Assembly (NCBI GenBank): GCA_900544115.1
Contig: UQTW01000027.1
Coordinates: 1 to 33,365 of the forward strand
DNA length: 33,365 bases
Source of the DNA: an uncultured Collinsella sp.
GTDB lineage: Bacteria > Actinomycetota > Coriobacteriia > Coriobacteriales > Coriobacteriaceae
Reading direction: 5' to 3'
Positions 1 to 7,500 of this stretch are shown in pieces. A program made the translations under genes and the position numbers. Position 1 is the first letter of the stretch, and each line of letters opens with the position of its first letter. The notes beneath the pieces are model-generated. The model saw only the letters and a program-made list of their open reading frames with translations, was not told the DNA's origin and did not search any database.

Positions 1-46
1 CCTCTCAAGGCGGAGATCACCAGTTCGAATCTGGTACGGGCTACCA
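1..46 (+). tRNA. tRNA-Glu(CTC), 3' part only
   Basis: This is the 3' portion of a tRNA cut by the window edge. Positions 2-8 form a 7-nt anticodon loop whose middle reads CTC. Positions 9-13 (GGCGG) are the 3' side of the anticodon stem, 14-18 a 5-nt variable loop, 19-35 the T arm (ACCAG, loop TTCGAAT, CTGGT), 36-42 the acceptor 3' strand, 43 the discriminator A and 44-46 an encoded CCA. A CTC anticodon gives glutamate. The isotype is inferred because the D arm and most of the acceptor stem lie outside the window. A Leu(CAA) reading is less likely, because it would spoil the anticodon stem and there is no long variable arm. Confidence 0.85.
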
Positions 47-56
47 AAATTGAACG

Positions 57-84
57 CCCGGGCCTCGTAAGAGACCCGGGTTTT
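57..84 (+). terminator. Rho-independent terminator after the tRNA
   Basis: CCCGGG at 57-62 pairs with CCCGGG at 75-80. An inner CTC/GAG stem closes a GTAA loop (67-70), and TTTT follows at 81-84. It lies 10 nt after the tRNA CCA end and ends that transcript. Confidence 0.85.
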
Positions 85-143
85 GTGTATTGACCGATAT
101 TTAAGGCGCGCGTTGAGTCTGCCGCCCGGACCGAGGAGTTGTC

Positions 144-1061
144 ATGGACCTGCCTATCAGCTTGGAAGACATCACGTATGCCGAGAACTATCTGGCGCAG
201 GGCGACCTGGCTACGGCGACGCCGCTGCTTGAGCGTCTGGTGGAGCTCGCCGAGGAGTATATCGACGCTGAGTGCAAGACGGAGGAGAAGCGCCAGTACT
301 TTAGCTTCGACAGCAAGTTTGAGCGCCTGGCCTATCGCCGCGTGGAGAAGGATCCGCGCGAGCTGGTGCAGGTCGAGGTGCCCTTTGATCGCCTGTATTC
401 CGACATGGCATTCGCCTACATTCGCCAGCAGGATTATGTGAGTGCTCGTAATGCCCTGATGCAGGCTGTGCGTTGGGACCCCATGAACTGCAACTATCGC
501 CTGGATCTGGCCGAGCTGTTCCGCGCGCTCGAGGACAAGCAGGAGTGGGCATCGCTCTCGTTCTCGGTGCTGGAGCGCGCGAGCGACGGTAAGTGCGCCG
601 CACGCGCCTACACCAATTTGGGTCAGTACTTCTTGGAGCCCGAGACCGAGAACATTTCGGCTGCCGTGGGCTGCGCGCGTCTGGCGCTGCGCCTGGCGCC
701 CAATGATGCGCATACGACGCGCCTGCTCAACAAGATCCATACCACCTATCCGGATGCCGCGGACGAGAGTGACGACCATGTGATGGGTGAGCTCGCCCTG
801 CAGGGCGTGCCGACCTCGCCTTCGGCCGAGATTGCCATCTGCCTGATCATGTGTGCGACCGACGCTGCGAGCGACGGCGACAAGCAGGAGGCTACGCGCC
901 TGACGGTCCGTGCCCGCGACCTGGTGGGCGAAGAGGCGTGCGCGGCGATTATCAAGCTGGTGCGCGAGAGTGATGCCGAGCTTAACGCCGAGCGCAAGGC
1001 AAAGCGCGAGGCTGCGGGCTCAAACGCCGATGGCGCCAAGGAGGCCGGCGATGCCCAGTAA
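144..1061 (+). CDS. Tetratricopeptide-repeat protein of unknown role
   Basis: A 305-residue soluble protein with no signal peptide or membrane segment. Two helical-pair repeats of TPR type are visible at about residues 84-117 and 155-187 (pattern A-Y at the start, A-L-x-L-x-P-x-D/N at the end), and the N-terminal 45 residues look like another helical repeat. The last 35 residues are charged and Ala/Glu/Lys-rich, probably a flexible tail. The start is supported by GAGGAG at 133-138. The gene overlaps smpB by 11 bp, so the two are translationally coupled and likely share one mRNA. TPR proteins are scaffolds for protein contacts; the partner cannot be told from the sequence. Confidence 0.8.
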   Translation: MDLPISLEDITYAENYLAQGDLATATPLLERLVELAEEYIDAECKTEEKRQYFSFDSKFERLAYRRVEKDPRELVQVEVPFDRLYSDMAFAYIRQQDYVSARNALMQAVRWDPMNCNYRLDLAELFRALEDKQEWASLSFSVLERASDGKCAARAYTNLGQYFLEPETENISAAVGCARLALRLAPNDAHTTRLLNKIHTTYPDAADESDDHVMGELALQGVPTSPSAEIAICLIMCATDAASDGDKQEATRLTVRARDLVGEEACAAIIKLVRESDAELNAERKAKREAAGSNADGAKEAGDAQ

Positions 1062-1521
1062 GCGCGAGCGCAAGCTCATTTCCAAGAATCGCTCGGCACA
1101 TCACGAGTACTTTATCGATGAGACGTTTGAGTGCGGTATTGAGCTGAGCGGTACCGAGGTCAAGTCGATTCGCGAGCGCGCGTGCCAGATTACCGATACC
1201 TTCGCACTGATTCGTGGCGGGGAGTGCTGGCTCGTCGGCCTGCATATCCACCCTTATAGCCATGGTGGCGTGTGGAATCGCGATCCCGACCGTCGGCGCC
1301 GTCTGCTGCTGCACCGCAAGGAGATCGACTTTCTTGACGGCAAACTTCGCAACCGCGGCTATGCGCTGGTGCCGCTGGAGCTCTACTTTAATACCGACGG
1401 CCGCGTAAAGCTGCTGCTGGGCCTAGGCCGTGGTAAGAAGCTCTACGACAAGCGCGAAGACATGGCCAAGCGCGACGTTCAGCGCGAAATCGATCGCGCG
1501 CTTAAGGAGCGCAACCGCTGA
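1051..1521 (+). CDS. smpB: SsrA-binding protein SmpB
   Basis: SmpB binds tmRNA (SsrA) and brings it to stalled ribosomes for trans-translation in the cytoplasm. The 156-residue product has the family's usual length and marks: ISKNRSAHHEYFI at the N-terminus, GIELSGTEVKSIR in the OB-fold core, HIHPYSHG, RRLLLHRKEI and a basic C-terminal tail ending KERNR. The frame is open further upstream, but ATG 1051 is preferred: AAGGAGG at 1038-1044 lies 6 nt before it and the protein then begins as SmpB proteins do. It overlaps the TPR gene by 11 bp. The tmRNA gene (ssrA), often adjacent, is not recognisable downstream here. Confidence 0.97.
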   Translation: MPSKRERKLISKNRSAHHEYFIDETFECGIELSGTEVKSIRERACQITDTFALIRGGECWLVGLHIHPYSHGGVWNRDPDRRRRLLLHRKEIDFLDGKLRNRGYALVPLELYFNTDGRVKLLLGLGRGKKLYDKREDMAKRDVQREIDRALKERNR

Positions 1522-1533
1522 CCACCCTTCATA

Positions 1534-1600
1534 AGTTGCGGTGGAATACGGACTGTTTTGCCTGTTTGAGGGGCTATCCAGTCCCTATTTCACCGCAACT
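1534..1600. repeat. 67-bp imperfect palindrome downstream of smpB
   Basis: The 22-nt arm at 1534-1555 (begins AGTTGCGGTG) is complementary to 1579-1600 (ends CACCGCAACT) at 20 of 22 positions, with a 23-nt centre. There is no T tract, so it is not a standard terminator; one follows separately at 1643. Its layout (long arms, centre of about 25 nt) resembles the 59-bp units elsewhere in the window, but the sequence is unrelated. It may be a single copy of another extragenic palindrome family. Confidence 0.7.
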
Positions 1601-1642
1601 GCGGGCGTCTTATTTCGCTTACTGTTTTGACACATATGTCTC

Positions 1643-1676
1643 AAAGGCGGCGTTCGTTATGGGCGTCGCCTTTTTT
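1643..1676 (+). terminator. Rho-independent terminator
   Basis: AAAGGCGGCG at 1643-1652 pairs with CGTCGCCTTT at 1664-1673 (one G-U pair), loop of 11 nt, followed by a T run to 1676. It probably ends the TPR-smpB transcript before the flavin reductase gene. Confidence 0.75.
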
Positions 1677-1727
1677 GTGGGTACATACTTCCATGAGGTT
1701 CCAACCCGGGTTAGGGGAGTGATCGTT

Positions 1728-2231
1728 ATGGATAAAACTGCGTTCTTTACGATGCCGAGCGGTCTGTACGTGGTGAGCGCCGCGGCAGACGGGCTGCGCG
1801 CCGGCTGCGTCATCAACACGGCGGTGCAGGTAACGTCCATGCCACCGCGCATTTCGGTTGCCGTGAATAAGGAAAATGTCACGTCTAGCGTTATTGCGTC
1901 TGCCAAAGCGTTCGCGCTGACCGTGATCGACCAGACGGCCGACATGCTCTACATCGGTAACTTTGGGTTCCGCGCCAGCAGCGACTATGACAAGTTTGCC
2001 AAGTACGAGACCCGCGAGACTGCCCTCGGCATGCCTTATGTGCCCGAGCACGCGGCGGCCCTGTTTAGCTGCCGTCTGATCGACACTGTGGATGTTGGCA
2101 CGCATCTACTGTTTATCGGCGAGGTCGAGGATGCCGAGCGTCTGAGCGGCGAGACACCGTTGACCTATGACTACTACCACAAGGTGCTGAAGGGCAAGAC
2201 GCCGCCCAAGGCCTCATCGTATCAAGGCTAG
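1728..2231 (+). CDS. Flavin reductase-like FMN-binding protein
   Basis: A 167-residue protein of the flavin reductase-like domain family (split-barrel FMN-binding fold). Family marks are the N-terminal ALFTMPSG-like stretch (here TAFFTMPSGLYVVSA), GCVINTAVQVTSMPPRISVAVNK in two neighbouring blocks, and GEVEDAERL near the C-terminus. Members move electrons between NAD(P)H, FMN and acceptors such as rubredoxin or flavodiiron proteins. The frame is open from 1536, but ATG 1728 is chosen because AGGGGAGT at 1713-1720 precedes it and the family starts just before the FFTMPSG block. A rubredoxin gene follows 88 bp downstream, which supports a shared redox role, probably in oxygen or peroxide defence; that role is inferred. 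Confidence 0.85.
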   Translation: MDKTAFFTMPSGLYVVSAAADGLRAGCVINTAVQVTSMPPRISVAVNKENVTSSVIASAKAFALTVIDQTADMLYIGNFGFRASSDYDKFAKYETRETALGMPYVPEHAAALFSCRLIDTVDVGTHLLFIGEVEDAERLSGETPLTYDYYHKVLKGKTPPKASSYQG

Positions 2232-2248
2232 AAATGTTCTAAAAATAC

Positions 2249-2276
2249 TTGCATTATATTATTGAGAACATATACT
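2249..2276 (+). promoter_or_regulatory. Promoter before the rubredoxin gene
   Basis: TTGCAT (2249-2254) and TATACT (2271-2276) are separated by 16 bp in an AT-rich stretch. TGTTCT at 2235-2240 and AGAACA at 2265-2270 form an inverted repeat around it, a possible operator. The region begins right after the flavin reductase stop codon, so rubredoxin can be expressed on its own. The match to a known peroxide- or iron-regulator box is too weak to name a regulator. Confidence 0.6.
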
Positions 2277-2319
2277 AATAGGCAAGTACACCAGCAGTCA
2301 CGTTCGAGAGGAGAACATC

Positions 2320-2463
2320 ATGGCTGAGGAGAAGAAGACGTATAAGTTCGTGTGCACCGTTTGCGGTTACGAGGTTGAGGTCGATACGCCCGAGCTGCCC
2401 GAGGATTACGTGTGCCCGGTGTGCGGCGTCGGTCCCGATCAGTTTGAGCTCGTCGAGGAGTAG
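2320..2463 (+). CDS. Rubredoxin
   Basis: A 47-residue one-electron carrier whose single iron is held by four cysteines. The two knuckles are visible: CTVCGY at residues 12-17 and CPVCGVGPDQFE starting at residue 32. The order Cys-x2-Cys-Gly, about 16 residues, Cys-Pro-x-Cys-Gly matches rubredoxin, and the length is slightly below the usual 52-54. GAGAGGAG at 2306-2313 precedes ATG 2320. It has its own promoter and terminator and lies next to a flavin reductase-like gene. In anaerobes rubredoxin typically feeds flavodiiron proteins or rubrerythrin; no such partner is in the window. Confidence 0.95.
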   Translation: MAEEKKTYKFVCTVCGYEVEVDTPELPEDYVCPVCGVGPDQFELVEE

Positions 2464-2505
2464 CTCGCAGGCACACGACTTGCAGCAACATATAGCTCTG
2501 TCCAA

Positions 2506-2540
2506 GGGTCCCGGTCGGATATCCCGGCCGGGGCTCTTTT
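2506..2540 (+). terminator. Rho-independent terminator after rubredoxin
   Basis: A 13-bp stem (2506-2518 with 2524-2536, including three G-U pairs) has a 5-nt loop and is followed by TTTT at 2537-2540. Confidence 0.85.
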
Positions 2541-2607
2541 CCTCCGTCCCCAAAGGATCACGGTTGCTGTTGGCCGATCCTGTCTGTTGTGAGTCCGGCC
2601 GACCTTT

Positions 2608-2826
2608 TGTCTCAATCTGTAACATCTAACGACTCAAAACGGGTCTTCCTGTTACAGGTCAAGACAAACCAAAACCGTTCGGCAGAAGATCTCAATCTGT
2701 AACATCTAGACACGTAAAACCCCTCTATCTGTTACAGATTGAGACAAACGGAGCTGTCCCTCGGAATGATCTCGATCTGTAACATCTAGACATCAAAAGC
2801 GGGTCTAGACGTTACTGATCGAGACG
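2608..2826 (+). repeat. Hairpin array 1: three 59-bp palindromic units, 80-bp period
   Basis: Units lie at 2608-2666, 2688-2746 and 2768-2826. Each has a 17-nt arm near TGTCTCAATCTGTAACA, a 25-nt centre and the complementary arm. Unit starts are exactly 80 bp apart, leaving 21-bp spacers. Unit 1 is the most decayed (three arm mismatches). The centre of unit 3 is itself palindromic (TCTAGAC ... GTCTAGA). The first unit begins TGTCTC, the others GATCTC; units 1 and 2 are followed by AA, the last by TTT. The array lies between the convergent rubredoxin and NRAMP genes, 27 bp after the NRAMP stop codon. No T tract marks it as a terminator. Confidence 0.93.
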
Positions 2827-2852
2827 TTTGCCTGGGTAGGTGCTCCGCTCCA

Positions 2853-4109
2853 TCACATCCCTGTCAACAACACGACATCGAGAATCGTCACGATGGCACC
2901 GATCCCTACAAGCAGCGCGTTGAGCGGGCGCGAATTGGCGTATTTGCCCATGACGCGGCGTGAACTGGTGAGTCGTATGAGCACAAAGACCGTAATCGGC
3001 AGCTGAAGCGACAGCAGTGCCTGGCTCCAGATGAGACCTTCAAAAGGATTTGGGACGACCAGGCACGCCGTCACTGCGCCGACGAAACAGGCTGCCACCC
3101 CGATCGAGGAGTGTCGGTCGTGGATGTCGTATTCCTCGTCGAACATGCCCGCGGTGATGGTGCCCGCCGCCATGCCCGCCGTCACGCTACTCGATATGCC
3201 CGCAAACAGCAGTGCCACCGCAAAGATGGTCGAGCTTGCCGGGCCCAGAATGGGGGAGAGCGTGGCCGCTGCGACGGCGAGGTCGTCTACGACAATGCCG
3301 TGCGCAAAGAAGGTCGTTGCGGCCAGGATGACCATGGCCGAGTTGATTGCCCAGCTCACGCCCATCGAAAAGAGCGTGTCGAAGAGCTCGTAGCGCGGAC
3401 GCTCTTCGATAACCTGCTCGCCTTGGCCTTCGAAGTGCATGGATTGGATGACCTCGGAGTGCAGGAAGAGGTTGTGGGGCATAACGACCGCACCCAGGAC
3501 ACTCACGATAATCGCGGCAGAGTCAGTGGGCATACTGGGCGTGATCCAGCTTGCGGCGGCTTGCGGCCAGTCGACCTTGACCAGTGCAAGCTCGGCCAAA
3601 AACGAGAGTCCTACCACGCCTACGAAGGCGATGACCCATCGCTCGGCGCGCTTGTAGGAGTTCGTCATGAGCATCGCCATCGATACTGCCACCACGATGA
3701 CGCAGCCCGCGCGCACGGGCAGCCCAAAGATCATTTGAAGGGCAATCGCGCCGCCCAGGACTTCGGCCATGGCGGTGGCGATGGTTGCGAGATAGGCGCT
3801 GGCGAGCACCGTGCGTCCAACGAAGCGGGGGAGGTAGCGTGTCGTGGCCTCGGCAAGACAGGCACCCGTGGCGATACCCAGGTGCGCCGCGTTGTGCTGC
3901 AGCACAATGAGCATAATCGTGGACAGCGTGACGATCCACAGCAGCGCGTAGCCAAACTGCGAGCCCGCGGCCATATTGGAGGCCCAGTTGCCCGGGTCGA
4001 TAAAGCCGACGGTCACGAGCAGCCCGGGGCCGATATGCCGCGCAATATCTAGGCCTCCGTGACCACCGGTGCGTCGGGAGCCAAAGTGTTGTTTGAGATG
4101 GTTGAGCAT
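2853..4109 (-). CDS. mntH: NRAMP-family divalent metal transporter
   Basis: A proton-coupled Mn2+/Fe2+ importer of the cytoplasmic membrane, 418 residues with about 11 hydrophobic segments. The two diagnostic metal-site motifs are present: DPGNWASN in the first membrane helix and MPHNLFLHSEVIQS in the sixth. The frame extends 12 codons further upstream, but the ATG at 4109 is preferred because AGGAG (4116-4120, minus strand) lies 6 nt before it. The gene stands alone, with hairpin arrays on both sides. A DtxR/MntR-like box upstream suggests metal-dependent repression. The symbol is by family; Mn2+ versus Fe2+ preference cannot be read from the sequence. Confidence 0.9.
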   Translation of the reverse strand: MLNHLKQHFGSRRTGGHGGLDIARHIGPGLLVTVGFIDPGNWASNMAAGSQFGYALLWIVTLSTIMLIVLQHNAAHLGIATGACLAEATTRYLPRFVGRTVLASAYLATIATAMAEVLGGAIALQMIFGLPVRAGCVIVVAVSMAMLMTNSYKRAERWVIAFVGVVGLSFLAELALVKVDWPQAAASWITPSMPTDSAAIIVSVLGAVVMPHNLFLHSEVIQSMHFEGQGEQVIEERPRYELFDTLFSMGVSWAINSAMVILAATTFFAHGIVVDDLAVAAATLSPILGPASSTIFAVALLFAGISSSVTAGMAAGTITAGMFDEEYDIHDRHSSIGVAACFVGAVTACLVVPNPFEGLIWSQALLSLQLPITVFVLIRLTSSRRVMGKYANSRPLNALLVGIGAIVTILDVVLLTGM

Positions 4110-4170
4110 GGTGCGCTCCTGCGTGTTGTTTGTTTGACGCCGCAAAGGATACCCGTTTTAGGCTCTAGAG

Positions 4171-4189
4171 TTAACCAAGACTAACATAA
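4171..4189 (-). promoter_or_regulatory. Candidate DtxR/MntR-type operator upstream of the NRAMP gene
   Basis: Read on the minus strand, the 19 nt are TTATGTTAGTCTTGGTTAA. They agree at about 13 of 19 positions with the actinobacterial DtxR consensus (TTAGGTTAGGCTAACCTAA), best in the left half. The site lies 62 bp before the NRAMP start in an AT-rich stretch, where a metal-dependent repressor would act. Inferred from position and partial match only. Confidence 0.4.
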
Positions 4190-4230
4190 TTGTTGTATTT
4201 GAATTGGATGGTGAAAGGGGGTTGCCGAAA

Positions 4231-4369
4231 TGTCTCGATCTGCAACAACTAGGGATGGAAATTGGGCCTAGCTGTTACAGATCGAGACAAACCAAAACCG
4301 TCCCGCAGAAAATCTCAATCTGTAACATCTAGGCGCCAAAATTGGGTCTTACTGTTACAGATTGAGATG
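4231..4369 (+). repeat. Hairpin array 2: two 59-bp palindromic units, 80-bp period
   Basis: Units lie at 4231-4289 and 4311-4369. Unit 4 uses arms CTCGATCTG/CAGATCGAG, unit 5 CTCAATCTG/CAGATTGAG, a compensated A-T for G-C change. The 21-bp spacer at 4290-4310 matches the first spacer of array 1 at 19 of 21 positions. The first unit begins TGTCTC, and the last ends GAGATG followed by TTT. The array sits between the divergent NRAMP and gltB genes, upstream of both starts, so it cannot simply be a 3'-end terminator. Confidence 0.93.
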
Positions 4370-4482
4370 TTTGAAGCGGTGAGCTTACAGGTCGAATTTG
4401 GGGGCCTTGTCGTCGTCCTTGAAGTCGGTGTGCGTTACGCGATTGTTTCGAAACGGGTGGGAAACACAACGGGCCGGCGATG

Positions 4483-4525
4483 CCCCTAGTATGCCTATTC
4501 AACTGACTGTCTAAATATCTAGGGG
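4483..4525 (+). promoter_or_regulatory. Possible hairpin over the gltB ribosome-binding site
   Basis: CCCCTAG (4483-4489) is complementary to CTAGGGG (4519-4525). The second arm contains the start of the gltB ribosome-binding site AGGGGAGG (4521-4528), so a 7-bp stem with a 29-nt loop could hide it. This requires transcription to start upstream of 4483. A TAGTAT hexamer at 4487-4492 could instead be a -10 element, in which case the hairpin would not be transcribed. No clear -35 was found. Confidence 0.35.
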
Positions 4526-4534
4526 AGGATCGCG

Positions 4535-7500
4535 ATGCAGGCAGATTCCGCTCAGCAGCAGGGCCTTTATCGCCCCGAATTCGACCACGATGCATGTGGC
4601 ATCGGCGCGCTTGCCGATATCAACGGCGAGCGTCATCACCAGATTCTGGACGACGCACTGTCCATTCTGGTCAACTTGGAGCACCGCGGCGGCACGGGAC
4701 TCGAGAAGAACACCGGCGACGGCGCTGGCATCCTGTTCCAGGTTCCGCATCACTTTTTCCGTAAAGAGGCTCAAAAGTGCGGCCAGATTCTGCCGGCAGA
4801 GGGCGACTATGGCGTGGCAATGCTGTTCTTTCCGCAGGACGACAAGGGCGTAGAGGATGCCCGCCGCGTGTTTGAGGAAGGCTGTGCCGAGGCCGGCGTG
4901 CCGCTGCTTTTTTGGCGTGAGGTGCCCGTCGACCCGCACGACCTGGGCGAGACGGCCCGCGCCTGCATGCCTACTATCCTGCAGGCCTTCCTGGGCCGTC
5001 CGGACGACACGCCCGCCGGAGATGCCTTTGAGCGTCGCCTGTACGTGTGCCGTCGCACCATCGAAAAGAAGGCCGACGCCGAGTTTGCCCTGCGCGACAA
5101 GATCTTCTACGTGTGCTCCATGAGCTCGCGCACCATCGTGTACAAGGGCATGCTGGTCGCCACGCAGATGCGCCGCTTCTTCATCGACCTCAACGACGCC
5201 GCCGTCAAAACGGCCGTGGCGCTCGTCCACTCGCGCTACTCCACCAACACCACGCCCAGCTGGGAGCGTGCGCACCCCAACCGCTTTATCATCCATAACG
5301 GCGAGATCAACACCCTCAAGGGCAACGTCAACTGGATTCGCGCCCGCGAACCCAACCTGTACAGCCCCGTGCTGCAGCACGATCTTGAGCGCGTGATGCC
5401 CATCATCAACCGCGAGGGTTCCGACTCCGCGATTCTGGACAACGTGCTCGAATTCTTGGTCATGAACGGTCGCCCGCTCACGCGTGCCGCGTCCATGTTG
5501 CTGCCCGAGCCGTGGGACCACAACGATAGCCTGAGTGAGGAGCGCCGCGCCTACGACGCTTACCAGTCCATGCTCATGGAGCCCTGGGACGGCCCGGCGG
5601 CCATCGCCTTTACCGACGGTCGCACGCTGGGCGCCGCCCTCGACCGCAACGGCTTGCGCCCCGCCCGCTACTACGTGACGCGCGATGGCCGCTTTATGCT
5701 GGCAAGCGAGGTGGGCACCATCGAGGTGAGCCCCGAGAACATCCTGACGAGCGGCTGCCTGGGACCGGGCCAGATGCTCGAGGTCGATTTTGCCCGCGGC
5801 CGCGTGATCTACAACGACGAGCTGCGTGCCCGCTATGCCAAGGAGAAGCCCTACCGCGACTGGATTGCCGAGGAGACACTGACCGTCGACGCGCTCGATG
5901 AGCCCGCCGCGCCCGCGCCCGCCGAGGATGCCGAGGTGCCCGCCGCCGTGCGCATGGCCAAGCTCGGCTATCACTGGGATGATGTTGACGAGGTCGTGCG
6001 CCCCATGGCCCAGCAGGGCAAGGCCCCGCTCGCCTCGATGGGTATCGATGCGCCGTTGGCCTGCCTGTCCAAGAAGACGCGTTCGTTCTTTGACTACTTC
6101 TATCAGCTGTTCGCTCAGGTCACGAATCCTCCGATCGATGCCCTGCGCGAGCACATGGTGACTTCGACCACGCTCTACCTGGGCAACCACGGCAACCTGC
6201 TCGAGGATTCCCGCACGGCCTGTCAGCTGGTGCGCTTGGAGCGCCCATTGCTCAACGAGGAAGAGCTCGAGCATATCTGTGCCATCGACCGTGTTGGCTT
6301 TAAGACCCGTCGTTTCCGTGCCGTCTACCGCCGCGATGCCGGCGAGGGCGCGCTGCAGGCTGCGCTCAAACAGCTTGCCGAGGACGTTGAGGCTGCGGTC
6401 CGCGACGGCGTGAACATTGTGGTGTTGAGCGATCGTGCCGCTGCGGGCGAGGTGCCCGTGCCGTCGCTGCTCGCCGTGGGCTGTGTGCACAACCACCTGA
6501 TTCGCGCTGGCGTGCGTACCTTTGCCGACATCGTGGTGGAGTGCGGCGACGCCGTGTCCCCGCACGACTTTGCGGCACTGGTGGGCTACTCCGCGAGCGG
6601 CATCTATCCGTACAACGCACATGCGTGCATCCGCGATCTGGCGGCACGCGGCGACCTGGACGTGACGGTCGAGCAGGGCATCGCCAACTACAACAAGGCT
6701 GCGACCGCCGGCATCGTTTCCATCATGTCTAAGATGGGCATCTCCACGGTGCAGAGCTACCATTCGGCGCAGATCTTCGAGGCCGTGGGCTTTACGCCGG
6801 AGTTCGTCAACGCGTACTTCGCCGGCACGGTGAGCCGTGTGGGCGGTATGGGTGTCGAGGACGTTGAGTGCGAGCAAAACGAGCGCTACGACGCCGCGCT
6901 CGCTATCCTTAAGAGCCCGGCTCCCGATCAGCTGCCCACACTGGGTCTGACCAAGTGGCGCCCGCTCGGCGGCGAGGATCACCTCATCGATCCGCAGACT
7001 GTCTACTTGCTGCAGACCGCCTGCCGTGAGGACAGCTACGACACCTTTAAGGAGTACAGCGCCCGCCTGCACCGCACCGGCCGTGCCGTGCGCCTGCGCG
7101 ACTTGCTCGACTTTGATGCCAGCGGCCGCACGCCGGTTTCGCTCGACGAGGTCGAGCCCGCGCTCAACATCGTCCGCCGCTTTAACACCGGCGCCATGTC
7201 GTACGGCTCCATCAGCAAGGAAGCACACGAGTGCATGGCCATCGCCATGAACCGCCTGCACGGCCGTTCCAACTCCGGCGAGGGCGGTGAGGATCCGCGT
7301 CGCGAGACCCCGCTGGCTAACGGTGATTCCAAGAACTCCGCGATCAAGCAGGTGGCAAGTGCGCGCTTTGGCGTGACGAGCCGCTACCTGTGCAGCGCCT
7401 TCGAGATTCAGATCAAGATGGCCCAGGGCGCCAAGCCCGGCGAGGGTGGCCACCTGCCCGGCAAGAAGGTCTACCCCTGGATTGCCGAGGTCCGTCAGTC

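Noticed and set aside
910..1050. N-terminal extension of smpB
   Set aside because: The strong ribosome-binding site and the family's start agree on ATG 1051.
1522..1727. tmRNA (ssrA) gene after smpB
   Set aside because: The gap holds a palindrome and a terminator; no tRNA-like ends or tag frame were seen and it is too short.
4231..4369. Hairpin arrays as ordinary transcription terminators
   Set aside because: Arrays 2 and 5 lie upstream of both flanking divergent genes and the stems have no T tract after them, apart from TTT at the last unit.
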